Positions 8,450-17,437 of a DNA stretch of 64,000 bases are shown in pieces. Positions within the stretch are counted from its first letter, which is position 1; every line of letters starts with the position of its first letter. The stretch is from Meiothermus sp. (GTDB lineage Bacteria; Deinococcota; Deinococci; Deinococcales; Thermaceae). A program made the position numbers and the translations under genes. The notes beneath the pieces are model-generated. The model was not told where the DNA came from. It saw only the letters and a list, made by a program, of their open reading frames with translations, and searched no databases. The DNA lies in NCBI RefSeq assembly GCF_026004115.1, contig NZ_BPIM01000001.1, forward strand, positions 992,001-1,056,000, in the 5' to 3' direction.

Positions 8450-9106
8450 ATGTATATCGCGATCGAGGGTGTGATTGGGGTGGGCAAAACCACCCTGGCC
8501 CGGCTGCTGGCCGAGCGGCTGGGGGCCGAGAGTTTGCATGAGGTGGTGGAGGAGAACCCTTTTTTGCCCCTGTTCTATCAGGATCCGGTGCGCTACGGCT
8601 TTAAGGTGCAGGTGTTTTTCCTCCTCTCGCGCTACAAGCAACTGCTGCCCCTCTCGCAGCCCAGCCTGTTTGCGCGAGGGGTGGTAGCCGACTACCTGTT
8701 TGACAAGGACGCAATTTTTGCTGCCATGAACTTGAGCGGGGCCGAGTGGGAGCTGTACAACGACCTCTACACCCACCTCTCGCCCAAGCTGCCCACCCCC
8801 GACCTGACCCTCTACCTGCGGGCCCCCCTGCCGGTCATACTGGAGCGCATCCGCCGCCGGGGGCGGGTCTTCGAGAAGCAGATGGAGGCCGAGTACCTGG
8901 CCCGCCTGAGCGAGTTCTACGAGCGCCACTTCGCTACCTACCCCCATCCCTTGTGGGTGCTGGATACCCAGGAGTTCGACTTTGCCGAGCGCGAAGCCGA
9001 CCGGGACTGGGTGGTGCGGCGCGTACAGGAGAGACTGGGCATCTCGGCAGCCAATCCGGGGCATCCCGACCCTGCCGCAAGCCCTGCGGGTCTCGAGCGC
9101 TCTTGA
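8450..9106 (+). CDS. dgk: deoxynucleoside kinase, deoxyguanosine kinase-like
   Basis: Salvages purine deoxynucleosides by 5'-phosphorylation. The P-loop is GVIGVGKTT (7-15). The segment after it reads ADYLFDKDAIF, matching Bacillus subtilis Dgk (ADYHIYKNVIF as recalled) rather than the DRS-type kinases. The lid arginines sit in RIRRRGRVFEK. The 218 residues fit the family, with a Pro/Ala-rich tail of about 15 residues beyond it. It is followed after 56 bp by a second kinase of the other subtype, the same dgk-dck pairing known in Bacillus. The start is fixed by MYIAIEG. Confidence 0.8.
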   Translation: MYIAIEGVIGVGKTTLARLLAERLGAESLHEVVEENPFLPLFYQDPVRYGFKVQVFFLLSRYKQLLPLSQPSLFARGVVADYLFDKDAIFAAMNLSGAEWELYNDLYTHLSPKLPTPDLTLYLRAPLPVILERIRRRGRVFEKQMEAEYLARLSEFYERHFATYPHPLWVLDTQEFDFAEREADRDWVVRRVQERLGISAANPGHPDPAASPAGLERS

Positions 9107-9162
9107 AATTAGTACGCCTGGTTTTTTGGCCCTAGACCCCCGATGCTTGACCCTCAACCCCC

Positions 9163-9783
9163 ATGTATATCGCGATTGCAGGCAACATTGGCTCCGGTAA
9201 GTCTACCCTGACGGGACTGCTGGCTGAGCGCTATGGGCTTTTGCCGGTCTACGAGGCCGTGGACGAGAACCCCTACCTGGCCGACTTCTACGCCCACATG
9301 GGGCGCTGGGCCTTTCAGTCGCAGGTTTTTTTCCTGGCCAAGCGGCTAAAGCAGCACCTCGAGCAGATCAACCCTGCCCAGCATGTGGTGCAGGATCGCA
9401 CCATCTTCGAGGACGCCTTTATCTTCGCCCAGAACCTGTGGCTCGAGGGCCATCTCTCCGAGCGCGACTGGCAGACCTACCTGGCTCTCTACGAAGGCAT
9501 TGCTCCGGCGTTGCGCAAACCCGACCTGCTGATTTATGTGCGCTCCTCGGTCGAAACCCTGCAAGCCCATATTGCCCGCCGGGGACGGGACTATGAGCAA
9601 AGCATCCCCACCCTGTACCTGGCCTCGCTTAACCGCCTCTACGAAGCCTGGGTTGGGGCCTACGACCTCTCGCCGGTGCTAGTGATTTCCAGTGACACCG
9701 TCAACTACGCCGAGGATGAAGAAGCCCGGGAGCTGATGTTTCGGATGCTGGAAGCCTACGGCCTGAGCACCCCGCTGGTTTAG
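9163..9783 (+). CDS. dck: deoxynucleoside kinase, deoxyadenosine/deoxycytidine kinase-like
   Basis: A 206-residue paralogue of the preceding kinase. The P-loop is GNIGSGKST and the substrate-site motif is QDRTIFED, corresponding to QDRSIYED of Bacillus dAK/dCK as recalled. The lid is RRGRDYEQS. With its neighbour it should cover dG on one side and dA/dC on the other, feeding dNTP pools by salvage. The exact sugar-base preference is inferred. No Shine-Dalgarno is visible. The 3' end overlaps the convergent uvrA stop by 4 bp. Confidence 0.8.
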   Translation: MYIAIAGNIGSGKSTLTGLLAERYGLLPVYEAVDENPYLADFYAHMGRWAFQSQVFFLAKRLKQHLEQINPAQHVVQDRTIFEDAFIFAQNLWLEGHLSERDWQTYLALYEGIAPALRKPDLLIYVRSSVETLQAHIARRGRDYEQSIPTLYLASLNRLYEAWVGAYDLSPVLVISSDTVNYAEDEEARELMFRMLEAYGLSTPLV

Positions 9784-12719
9784 TCCGCCGCTACGCCCAC
9801 CTTCTGCCTGATCTCGGGAATCCGGGCCAGGAAAGCCCCGGTGGGGCTGGAAGTGCGGGCTACCTCCTCGGGGGTGCCTTCGGCCACAATCTGGCCCCCC
9901 CGTGCGCCGCCTTCGGGGCCCAGGTCAACTACCCAGTCGGCGGTCTTAACCACATCCATGTTGTGCTCGATCACCACCACGGTATTGCCCCCATCGACCA
10001 GGCGGTGCAGGACGGAGAGCAGCTTGGCGGTGTCCTCGAAATGCAGGCCTGTGGTGGGCTCATCCAGGATGTACAAGGTGCGCCCGGTGGAGCGACGGCC
10101 GAGCTCGGTGGAGAGTTTGATGCGCTGGGCCTCGCCGCCCGAAAGCGTAGGGGATGGTTGGCCCAGCTTCATGTAGCCCAGGCCCACGTCCACCATCAGT
10201 TGCAGTTTGCGGGCAATGGTGGGGATGTTCTCAAAGAAGCCCAGCGCCTCCTCTACGGTCATGTCCAGAACGTCGGCGATGTTTTTCCCGCGGAGCTTCA
10301 CTTCCAGGGTCTCTTTATTGTAGCGCTTACCCTTGCACACCTCGCACTGCACGTAGAGGTCGGGCAGGAACAGCATTTCGATCTTTTTGGTGCCGTCACC
10401 GCTGCAGGCCTCGCAGCGCCCTCCCTTGACGTTGAAACTGAAGCGCCCCGCCTCGTAACCGCGCTTGCGGGCTTCGGGGGTCTTGGAGAAGAGGTCGCGG
10501 ATTTCGTCGAAGATGCCGGTGTAGGTGGCCGGGTTGGAGCGGGGGGTTCGGCCGATGGGCGACTGGTCAATCTCGATGACCTTGTCCAGGTGTTCGATGC
10601 CCTCGAGGCCCTCGAAGCGGCCCGGAATGGCCTTGGCCCGCATCAGGTCTCGAGCCAGCGCGGCATAAAGGATGTCGTGAACGAGGGTAGATTTCCCCGA
10701 CCCCGACGGCCCGGTAATGGCCACAAACTTGCCCAGGGGGATTTTCAGGTTAACGCCTTTCAGGTTGTGCTCGCGGGCCCCCTTCACCACCAGCCACTTG
10801 CCGTTGCCTTTTCGGCGGATCCCGGGCACCGGGATGTGTTTGCTGCCGCGCAGGTAGGCCCCGGTCAGGCTTTCTGGATGCGCCAGGATGTCCTCGAGCC
10901 GCCCTTCGGCCACCACCTCGCCCCCGTGCACCCCGGCCCCCGGCCCCATATCCACAATCCAGTCGGCCTCGCGCATGGTTTCTTCGTCGTGCTCCACCAC
11001 CAGCAGGGTGTTGCCCAGATCGCGCAGCTTTTTGAGGGTGGAAAGCAGACGCTGGTTGTCGCGGGGGTGCAGCCCGATGGAAGGCTCGTCCAGTACATAG
11101 AGCACCCCGGTCAGGCCCGAACCCACCTGGGTAGCCAGTCGAATACGCTGGGCCTCGCCGCCCGAGAGGGTGTTGGCCGCACGGTCGAGGGTCAGGTAGT
11201 CCAGGCCCACATCCTCCAGAAAGCCCAGGCGGCTGTAAATCTCGCGCCAGATGGGGGCCGCCACCTGCATCTGGAACTCGTTCAGGTTGCGGTACTCGAG
11301 GGGCTCGGCCAGGCCCTCGAGGGGGATGCGAAAGGGCTTAAGCTTCTCTCCCACCTCCATCAGGTTGTTGTGGGCCACCGCCTGGAAGAACTGCCTGGCC
11401 TCGCGCACCGGCAGGTTAGAAACTTCGGCAATGTTAAACTGCCCCATCCGCACCGAGAGCACCTCGCGCTTGTAGCGGGTTCCCCCGCAGGCCGGGCAGG
11501 CCTTGAGGGTCATGTAGGCTTCCAGGGCCTCGCGCAGCCCTTCGGACTCGGTCTCGTTGTAGCGGCCCTCGAGCCAGGGAATCACCCCCTCGTAGCTCAC
11601 CATAAAGCGCATGGTCTCGCGCCCGTTGCGCCGGAAGACCACCTCGAAAGGCTCGGGCAGGCCGTACAGCACCGCTCGCTGGGCCTCTGGCGAAAGCTGT
11701 TTGAAGGGGGTCTTCATGTCGAAGCCCAGGTGCTCCGAGAGCGCCCGCAGGCGATCCCACAGGTAGCCCTTACCGTTGTCGCGGCCCTTGCTCCAGGGGA
11801 TGATGGCCCCCTCGGCCAGCGAGAGCTCGGGGTTCACCACCAGCTCGGGGTCGAAGACCTGGTTATAGCCCAGGCCCGAGCAGTCCGGGCAGGCCCCGTA
11901 GGGCGCGTTGAAGGAAAAGATACGGGGCTCCAACTCCTCCAACACGCTCCCGTGCTCCGGGCAGGCAAACTTTTCCGAGAAAAGCTCTTCTTTGCCCGTA
12001 TCGGGGTACAAAACCCGCATCAGCCCCTCACCCCGCAACAGCGCCAGCTCCACCGACTCGGCGATGCGGGCACGTTCCTCTGGCTTCAAGACCACCCGGT
12101 CTACCACCAGGTCAATGTCGTGCTTCTCGTACTTCTCTAGCCGCAACCCCAGGGCTTCTTCCAGGGTATAGATCACCCCGTCCACCCGCACCCGCGCGTA
12201 GCCCTCTTTTTGTAGTTGCTGGAACTCCTTGCGATACTCACCCTTGCGCCCCCGCACCACCGGGGCCATCAGGATGGCTTTGGTTCCCTCGGGCTGGCGG
12301 AAGAGCCGGTCGGTAATCTCCGAGGCCGACTGCCGCTCGATGGGGCGCCCGCAGTGGGGGCAGTAGGCGGTGCCGACACGGGCAAACAGAAGGCGCAGGT
12401 AGTCGTGTACCTCGGTTACGGTGCCCACCGTGGAGCGTGGGTTGTGCGAGGTGGTCTTTTGGTCTATGGAAATAGCCGGGGAAAGCCCCTCAATGCTCTC
12501 CACGTCGGGCTTTTCCATCACTCCCAAAAACTGCCTCGCATACGACGACAAGCTCTCCACGTAGCGGCGCTGCCCTTCGGCGTAAATGGTGTCGAAGGCC
12601 AAAGTGCTCTTGCCCGAGCCCGAGACCCCCGTAATGACGATGAACTGCCCCCGGGGCAGTTCAACGGTAATGTTCTTCAGGTTGTGCTCTTTGGCTCCCC
12701 GGACGATAATCCTGTCCAT
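9780..12719 (-). CDS. uvrA: excinuclease ABC subunit A
   Basis: The damage-recognition ATPase of nucleotide excision repair; it loads UvrB at lesions. The 979 residues carry two ABC ATPase modules: Walker [10 protein letters not shown] near the N terminus and GPSGSGKST in the second half, two ABC signatures ([10 protein letters not shown], once in each half), and the zinc clusters CPEHG/CPDC, CPAC and CEAC...CEVC. It is slightly longer than usual (about 940-950), with short insertions. ATG 12719 is 6 nt from TATAGT, and [16 protein letters not shown] is the canonical N terminus. Confidence 0.97.
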   Translation of the reverse strand: MDRIIVRGAKEHNLKNITVELPRGQFIVITGVSGSGKSTLAFDTIYAEGQRRYVESLSSYARQFLGVMEKPDVESIEGLSPAISIDQKTTSHNPRSTVGTVTEVHDYLRLLFARVGTAYCPHCGRPIERQSASEITDRLFRQPEGTKAILMAPVVRGRKGEYRKEFQQLQKEGYARVRVDGVIYTLEEALGLRLEKYEKHDIDLVVDRVVLKPEERARIAESVELALLRGEGLMRVLYPDTGKEELFSEKFACPEHGSVLEELEPRIFSFNAPYGACPDCSGLGYNQVFDPELVVNPELSLAEGAIIPWSKGRDNGKGYLWDRLRALSEHLGFDMKTPFKQLSPEAQRAVLYGLPEPFEVVFRRNGRETMRFMVSYEGVIPWLEGRYNETESEGLREALEAYMTLKACPACGGTRYKREVLSVRMGQFNIAEVSNLPVREARQFFQAVAHNNLMEVGEKLKPFRIPLEGLAEPLEYRNLNEFQMQVAAPIWREIYSRLGFLEDVGLDYLTLDRAANTLSGGEAQRIRLATQVGSGLTGVLYVLDEPSIGLHPRDNQRLLSTLKKLRDLGNTLLVVEHDEETMREADWIVDMGPGAGVHGGEVVAEGRLEDILAHPESLTGAYLRGSKHIPVPGIRRKGNGKWLVVKGAREHNLKGVNLKIPLGKFVAITGPSGSGKSTLVHDILYAALARDLMRAKAIPGRFEGLEGIEHLDKVIEIDQSPIGRTPRSNPATYTGIFDEIRDLFSKTPEARKRGYEAGRFSFNVKGGRCEACSGDGTKKIEMLFLPDLYVQCEVCKGKRYNKETLEVKLRGKNIADVLDMTVEEALGFFENIPTIARKLQLMVDVGLGYMKLGQPSPTLSGGEAQRIKLSTELGRRSTGRTLYILDEPTTGLHFEDTAKLLSVLHRLVDGGNTVVVIEHNMDVVKTADWVVDLGPEGGARGGQIVAEGTPEEVARTSSPTGAFLARIPEIRQKVGVAAD

Positions 12720-12725
12720 CCGAGC

Positions 12726-12754
12726 ACTATAACACCCACCCCTGGGTTATGTAA
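12726..12754 (-). promoter_or_regulatory. uvrA leaderless promoter
   Basis: Read on the minus strand: TTACAT (12749-12754), a 17-nt spacer, TATAGT (12726-12731), then 6 nt and ATG 12719. Both hexamers and the spacing fit a sigma-A promoter with no 5' leader. No LexA-like box is recognised. Confidence 0.7.
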
Positions 12755-12758
12755 ATAA

Positions 12759-12787
12759 CATACACCACATGGCAGATAGGGTGTATG
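12759..12787. repeat. inverted repeat upstream of uvrA
   Basis: CATACACC (12759-12766) and GGTGTATG (12780-12787) are exact inverted arms separated by 13 bp, 4 bp beyond the uvrA -35 box. It could be a repressor or activator site or a hairpin; no T run follows on either strand. Confidence 0.5.
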
Positions 12788-12833
12788 ATAGTGCATTTGT
12801 AGCAAAAAGGCGGGGCTATGAAAGGCTGGCAAA

Positions 12834-13436
12834 CTACTTCACGATAAGGTCGGCCACCCAGACAATCTCGCAGGCCCCGTTGCCGGTGTCATGACGAATG
12901 GTGGAGGTTTTCCAGAAAAAACCATCGGGGCCGCTCACATTGACCAGGTAGCCTTTGATTTTCACCAGATTGCCAGGTTTGACCCGCTCCAGACGCTCAC
13001 GGATGTTGTCGTTGGCCGGAATCAGGTGCATGTTTGCGCTGCTGACCACAATCTCCCCTGGCGGGATGGGCGGCTCCTGGCTCCAGGCATAAAAGTAGAA
13101 GCGATCCGACTGACGGATGTTCAGCTTGCTGATCACCGCGATATCGGACATGCGGCCCCAGCCCAAAGCCAGGTCAACTGGGGAAATGGCGGCAGCCGCG
13201 TCGTAGCGGTAGAGGCGCTTCGAAAGCACGCGGGCCTCGAGCTCGAAATAGGCCACCGGCCTGAACTGGTAACCTGGTTTCTCCAGCCGTACCTCGTTCC
13301 AGGGGTTTAGCGGGGCCTGGTAGGGCGCTTGAGGAGCCAGCACCCCAGGCGGGCGGGCGATGGACCGGGCCTGCACATCCCGAATAAACCAGAAGGTACT
13401 CCCCGCCAGAACAACCAGTAGCCAGACCAGTCGCAC
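12834..13436 (-). CDS. conserved hypothetical membrane-anchored protein
   Basis: A 200-residue protein with one N-terminal hydrophobic segment (residues 3-18, anchor or uncleaved signal) and a soluble extracytoplasmic part. The C-terminal half (SDRFYFYAW, PPGEIVVSSANMHLIPA, then GACEIVWVADL) resembles a widespread uncharacterised bacterial family that I recall without a function. The start is GTG 13436, six nt after TAGACT (13443-13448, minus strand), so it is probably leaderless. It lies downstream of dnaB on the same strand, 36 bp away, but has its own promoter. Confidence 0.7.
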   Translation of the reverse strand: MRLVWLLVVLAGSTFWFIRDVQARSIARPPGVLAPQAPYQAPLNPWNEVRLEKPGYQFRPVAYFELEARVLSKRLYRYDAAAAISPVDLALGWGRMSDIAVISKLNIRQSDRFYFYAWSQEPPIPPGEIVVSSANMHLIPANDNIRERLERVKPGNLVKIKGYLVNVSGPDGFFWKTSTIRHDTGNGACEIVWVADLIVK

Positions 13437-13472
13437 GCTCGCAGTCTAGCCGCAAACAGCCGGTAAGTCCGG

Positions 13473-14828
13473 TCAAATTTCGTCTTTGGCCAGGTCGTTG
13501 AAGCGCACGTGCTGGGCATGAAACTGGAGCTCTACCGTACCGGTGGGGCCGTTGCGCTGCTTACCCACAATAATCTCGGCAATCCCGGCTTTTTCGGAGT
13601 GGGGGTTGTAGTATTCGTCGCGGTAGATGAACATCACCAGGTCGGCGTCTTGCTCGATGGAGCCGCTTTCCCTGAGGTCGGAAAGCATGGGGCGTTTGTT
13701 GGGGCGCGACTCCACCGCCCGGGAGAGCTGCGAGAGGGCAATTACCGGCACGTTGAGCTCGCGGGCCAGTCCTTTGAGCCCCCGGGAAATTTGGGCAATT
13801 TCCTGCTGGCGGTTCTCGCCGCCATTCTTGCTGCCGCCCGGGCCGGACATCAGTTGCAGGTAGTCAATCACAATCAGCCCCAGCTTGTGCTGGGCATGCA
13901 GGCGGCGGGCACGGGCCCGCAGCTCCATCAGGGTCATGTCGGAGGTGTCGTCGATCAGGATAGCGGCCTCGGAGATGCGGCCTGCTACATCTACCAGGCG
14001 GGAAAAATCGCGGTCGGTGAGCTGCCCCTGGCGTAGGCGGTTCATGTCGATGCGGGCCTCGGAGCAAAGCATCCGGGTCACCAGTTGCACCGCCGGCATC
14101 TCGAGCGAGAAGATGGCCACCGCGGCCCCTTCGCCCCGCAGGGCCACGTTTTGCGCGATGGTCAGCGCAAAGCTGGTTTTACCCATGCTGGGCCGCGCCG
14201 CGATGATGTTGAGCGAGCCGCTTGTAAGTCCACCAATCAGACCATCCAGCTCGCGGAAGCCGCTCTTGATACCGTCGACCTGGCCCTTGTTCTCGTACAG
14301 CAGTTGAATGTGCTCGAAGGTCTCGTGCACCAGTTCCTTCATGCTCTGAAACTCGGAGCGGGCCCCCTGGGTAGAGACCTCGAGCACCTTGCGGCCCGCA
14401 GTGTCGAGGATGTCCTCCAGGCTCCCCTCCTCGTCGTAGGCCATCTTCATGGCCTCACCTGCCGCCATAATCAGCTTGCGCAACGTCCACTTCTCGGCCA
14501 CGATGCGCCCGTAGTAGTCGGCATAGGCCGCCGTGGGCGTGTGCTCCGAGAGCCCCACCAGGTACGACAGACCGCCGACATGCTCGAGTTCTCCGCTCTG
14601 GCGAAGCTGCTCGGAGAGCGTCACCAGGTCTACCGGGTCGCGCCGGGCCCGCAGCGCTACCATAGCCTCCCAGATTTTGCGGTGCGCTTCCTTGTAAAAA
14701 GCATCGGCAGCCAGCAGACCCTCGAGGCGATCCAGCACCTCACTATCCAGCAGCACCGAGCCCAGCACACTGGCCTCGGCATCCAGGTTATGCGGGGGTA
14801 CGCGGCCCTCCAAGGGGGTGGTTGCCAT
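13473..14828 (-). CDS. dnaB: replicative DNA helicase DnaB
   Basis: Hexameric 5'-3' helicase of the replication fork. The 451 residues contain the DnaB N-terminal primase-interacting domain (VPPHNLDAEASVLGSVLLD) and a RecA-like C-terminal domain with Walker A ARPSMGKTS (about 211-219), Walker B LIVIDYLQLM and the SRAVE / SDLRESGSIEQDAD motifs. No intein is present. ATG 14828 is chosen because AGGAG lies 7 nt before it; an in-frame upstream start would remove this site. Confidence 0.97.
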   Translation of the reverse strand: MATTPLEGRVPPHNLDAEASVLGSVLLDSEVLDRLEGLLAADAFYKEAHRKIWEAMVALRARRDPVDLVTLSEQLRQSGELEHVGGLSYLVGLSEHTPTAAYADYYGRIVAEKWTLRKLIMAAGEAMKMAYDEEGSLEDILDTAGRKVLEVSTQGARSEFQSMKELVHETFEHIQLLYENKGQVDGIKSGFRELDGLIGGLTSGSLNIIAARPSMGKTSFALTIAQNVALRGEGAAVAIFSLEMPAVQLVTRMLCSEARIDMNRLRQGQLTDRDFSRLVDVAGRISEAAILIDDTSDMTLMELRARARRLHAQHKLGLIVIDYLQLMSGPGGSKNGGENRQQEIAQISRGLKGLARELNVPVIALSQLSRAVESRPNKRPMLSDLRESGSIEQDADLVMFIYRDEYYNPHSEKAGIAEIIVGKQRNGPTGTVELQFHAQHVRFNDLAKDEI

Positions 14829-15099
14829 GAGAATACTCCTATACACCAAACCAATATCAGCAAGTTCTTACTCTATTCAATCCAGGCTGGTTTGGCAAAG
14901 GCCATCCAATCACACCCCCAGGGTCGGTGTATGAACCTTCGCAAACCTCAGCCAGGAGCACTTCAGGCGGTTGGTGCTGCAAAAAAAGCTCGTAGGTAGG
15001 CGACCTAGCTGGGTATTATGCCCCCACCTAGCCTTCCCCGTTGGGGGAGGAAGGTATGGTTTTACTCTATGCACCAGCCCTGCCACACCCCTCCTGTGC
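14829..15099. other. intergenic region between dnaB and tRNA-Asn
   Basis: This stretch holds no coding frame I would support. The left part is the 5' side of dnaB. A GC-rich hairpin of the CCTTCCCC...GGGGGAGGAAGG type lies at 15032-15054; similar C-run/G-run hairpins occur at about 17355-17376 and 51140-51168, so it may be a degenerate dispersed hairpin. Confidence 0.5.
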
Positions 15100-15128
15100 T
15101 TGCCAACTATACCAAGCTCTGCTATATT
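15100..15128 (+). promoter_or_regulatory. tRNA-Asn promoter
   Basis: TTGCCA (15100-15105), a 17-nt spacer and TATATT (15123-15128), ending 23 nt before the mature tRNA 5' end. Confidence 0.7.
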
Positions 15129-15151
15129 TTTAGCTGCTATCGGTGAGTCGT

Positions 15152-15227
15152 TCCGCGATAGCTCAGCTGGTAGAGCGTTCGACTGTTAATCGAATGGTCG
15201 CAGGTTCGAGCCCTGCTCGCGGAGCCA
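15152..15227 (+). tRNA. tRNA-Asn (anticodon GTT)
   Basis: A complete cloverleaf. The acceptor stem is TCCGCGA (15152-15158) with TCGCGGA (15217-15223), the D arm contains GCTCAGCTGGTAGAGC, and the anticodon arm TTCGA/TCGAA presents GTT at 15185-15187. The T arm is GCAGG-TTCGAGC-CCTGC. Discriminator G is followed by an encoded CCA (15225-15227). It has its own promoter and terminator. Confidence 0.97.
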
Positions 15228-15229
15228 GC

Positions 15230-15255
15230 AAACCCGGGGAAACCCGGGTTTTTTT
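15230..15255 (+). terminator. terminator of tRNA-Asn
   Basis: A 9-bp stem AAACCCGGG (15230-15238) with CCCGGGTTT (15243-15251) closed by a GAAA tetraloop and followed by T residues. Confidence 0.92.
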
Positions 15256-15256
15256 G

Positions 15257-16000
15257 TTATAAACGCCCGGCCTCGATGATGCTGGCCAAAAACTGCTGGG
15301 TGCGCTCGCGCTGCGGGTCAGAAAAAATCTGCTGGGGTGGCCCTTCTTCATGCACCACCCCCTCGTACATGAAGCAGACCTTGCTGGCCACTTCCCTGGC
15401 GAAGCCCATCTCATGCGTGGCCAAAACCATGGTCATGCCCTCCCGGGCCAGTTCACGCAATAGGTTCAGCACCTCAGAGACCAACTCGGGGTCGAGGGCC
15501 GAGGTAATCTCGTCCAGCAAGAGCAGCATGGGCTCCATGGCCAGCGCCCGCACAATGGCCACGCGCTGTTGCTGCCCACCCGACAGCTGGTCGGGGTAGG
15601 CCTGGGCTTTGTGCGCCAGACCAATTCGTTTGAGCAAGGTCATGGCTTTGGCCTGGGCTTCGGCCTGGGGCATCCGCAGCACCTGGGTGGGGGCCAGGGT
15701 GATGTTTTGCAGTACGCTCATGTGGGGAAACAGGTTGAAGCTCTGAAACACAATGCCCACATCGCGCCTGAGCGCGTTTAGGTCTACCCCCGGCCCGGTG
15801 ATGCGGTCGCCGTGAAGCCGAATCTCGCCTCCCTGGATTTCCTCGAGGCCATTAATGCAGCGCAGCAAGGTGGACTTACCGCAGCCCGAGGGCCCAATCA
15901 AACAGACCACCTGATGCTCCTCTACACTCAAGTTAAGGCCCCGCAACACCTCGTTGGAACCAAAGCGCTTGACCACGTTCTTAACTTCTAAAAAGCTCAT
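15257..16000 (-). CDS. polar amino acid ABC transporter, ATP-binding protein
   Basis: A 247-residue ATPase of the GlnQ/HisP type that drives import of polar amino acids. Walker A GPSGCGKST (36-44), Q loop FQSFNLFPHMSVLQN, signature LSGGQQQRVAI, Walker B LLLLDEITSALD and the switch His in LATHEMGFA are intact. ATG 16000 begins MSFLEVKNVVKRFG; the longer open frame upstream is antisense-like and includes the permease region. It is the last gene of an operon with permease and binding protein. It converges on the tRNA-Asn terminator. Confidence 0.93.
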   Translation of the reverse strand: MSFLEVKNVVKRFGSNEVLRGLNLSVEEHQVVCLIGPSGCGKSTLLRCINGLEEIQGGEIRLHGDRITGPGVDLNALRRDVGIVFQSFNLFPHMSVLQNITLAPTQVLRMPQAEAQAKAMTLLKRIGLAHKAQAYPDQLSGGQQQRVAIVRALAMEPMLLLLDEITSALDPELVSEVLNLLRELAREGMTMVLATHEMGFAREVASKVCFMYEGVVHEEGPPQQIFSDPQRERTQQFLASIIEAGRL

Positions 16001-16077
16001 ACCGGGCCTCCCGGGCCGAAAGCTGAACAAGGGTCGGTAGGCAATGGTTGGCAGTCCGAGCGCATCATCGCTTCCCC

Positions 16078-17184
16078 CTACCCCTGCCGAAAGCGGGCCC
16101 GGTCGCGCTCCACCAGCCGATCGACCAGGCGGGTCTGGGGGATGGTGATGAGGATAAAAAGAAGGGCCACGGTGGTCACAGCAGACAGGTTGAAGTCGTT
16201 GGAGGCAATGATGCGGGCCTGGTTGAAAGCATCGATCACCCCCACCACATTCACCAGTGCGGTGTCTTTTTGCATACCGATGAAGTTGTTGAGCAAGGGC
16301 GGGATGATGCGCCGCACCGCCTGGGGCACCACCACAAAGCGCAGGGTCTGGCCGTAGGAGAGACCCAGGCTGCGGGCCGCGGCCCACTGGCTGGGGTGGA
16401 TGCTTTCCAAACCAGCCCGGTAGACCTCGGCCATATAGGCCCCGTAGGTCAGGGTCAGGGCCAGCACCGCTAGGGCCTCTAAGGGCAGGCTGCGGAAAAA
16501 GCCAATACCGGTGAGAGGCAGGCCAAAGCCAATCAAGTAAATCACGATGATGGAGGGCAGACTCAGGAAAGCATCGGTATAAAAGGTAGCAATAAAGCGA
16601 ATGGGCTGGGCGGGTTTGCCGGGCAGCAGCTTGGCAATGGCCACCACCAGGCCCCAAATCAGGGAAAAAAACCCGGCAAACAAGAAAATAACCACATTGA
16701 CCCAGAAAGCCTGCAAGATAAGGCCAAAAGAATTGGCGATGAGCTCGAGCTGAAAAAAAGTGCGCCCGACTGCGACATTGTTGGCAATAAAAAACAGTAC
16801 AAACAGTAAAAACAGCACCAGCGCCCCCGCGTAGCCCAGGGTAAACCAGGCCCAGGTATGGGCTTCCGCGCTGTGAACCCTGGCTGCAATCAGGTTTTCA
16901 CTCTGCAAGGCCCGCCGGGCTGCTTGCGACTGCCCCAGGCTGCGGCTGGCTGGGAGCAAAAGACCCAGAGGCACCAGCGCCACCAATACCAGCAAGGCAT
17001 CGGCCCATAGCGCCTGAAACTGGTTGGCGGTCATGGTCTGTTTGACCCCCCACATGACCATCCCCGTAGCCAGCATCAGCAAAATAGCCAGCCCCAGCGC
17101 TGCCAGCGCAAAACCAAAGCCATCCCTGGGCAGGGTGGGATTACGCCGCCGCGATTCTTTGCTGTTTGAATCTGGCTCCATCAT
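16078..17184 (-). CDS. polar amino acid ABC transporter, permease
   Basis: An inner membrane permease of 368 residues, longer than the usual 220-250 because of an N-terminal extension with extra membrane segments (residues about 25-47, 62-82, 112-135) before the HisM/GlnP core. The core carries the amino-acid-importer EAA-like loop EVYRAGLESIHPSQWAAARSLG followed by VVVPQAVRRIIPPLLNN. Only one permease gene is present, so it probably acts as a homodimer. TAGAAT lies 9 nt before the first of two adjacent ATGs, so the leader is very short. A 77-bp gap separates it from the ATPase gene. Confidence 0.9.
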   Translation of the reverse strand: MMEPDSNSKESRRRNPTLPRDGFGFALAALGLAILLMLATGMVMWGVKQTMTANQFQALWADALLVLVALVPLGLLLPASRSLGQSQAARRALQSENLIAARVHSAEAHTWAWFTLGYAGALVLFLLFVLFFIANNVAVGRTFFQLELIANSFGLILQAFWVNVVIFLFAGFFSLIWGLVVAIAKLLPGKPAQPIRFIATFYTDAFLSLPSIIVIYLIGFGLPLTGIGFFRSLPLEALAVLALTLTYGAYMAEVYRAGLESIHPSQWAAARSLGLSYGQTLRFVVVPQAVRRIIPPLLNNFIGMQKDTALVNVVGVIDAFNQARIIASNDFNLSAVTTVALLFILITIPQTRLVDRLVERDRARFRQG

Positions 17185-17322
17185 GGATAAACGATTCTAC
17201 CGAAAAAAGCCGGGGGTGCATCCCCACACCCCAGCGCGAACCAATGGTTCAGCATCCAGTTACCGCAAGTCTCAAGTCGCAGCCTCAGGGCTGTAGACCA
17301 TGAGCTATTGACTCCTAACTAA

Positions 17323-17437
17323 TGCAGCGTCGTATGGATCCCCATACACTGCCTACCCTCCCCTAGCAGGGGAGGGCAAGGGTGGGGTTGCCATAGAAGG
17401 GCAAATCCCCAGGTACAGCCATCTCTACGACGCTGTA
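17323..17437. repeat. inverted-repeat-bounded element between binding protein and permease genes
   Basis: TGCAGCGTCGTA (17323-17334) and TACGACGCTGTA (17426-17437) are 12-bp inverted ends with one mismatch. The right end abuts the stop codon of the binding protein gene. An inner hairpin CCCTCCCC...GGGGAGGG lies at about 17355-17376. It could act like a REP element, stabilising the upstream message; that role is inferred. Confidence 0.6.

Noticed and set aside
9963-12140. A 725-codon open frame antisense to uvrA
   Set aside because: Low-complexity Gly/Leu/His-rich product and complete overlap with uvrA mark it as a shadow.
12818-12847. A nine-codon frame (MKGWQTTSR) downstream of the uvrA promoter region on the plus strand
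   Set aside because: It has a weak ribosome site but overlaps the end of the 12834-13436 gene and has no regulatory hairpin or target gene.
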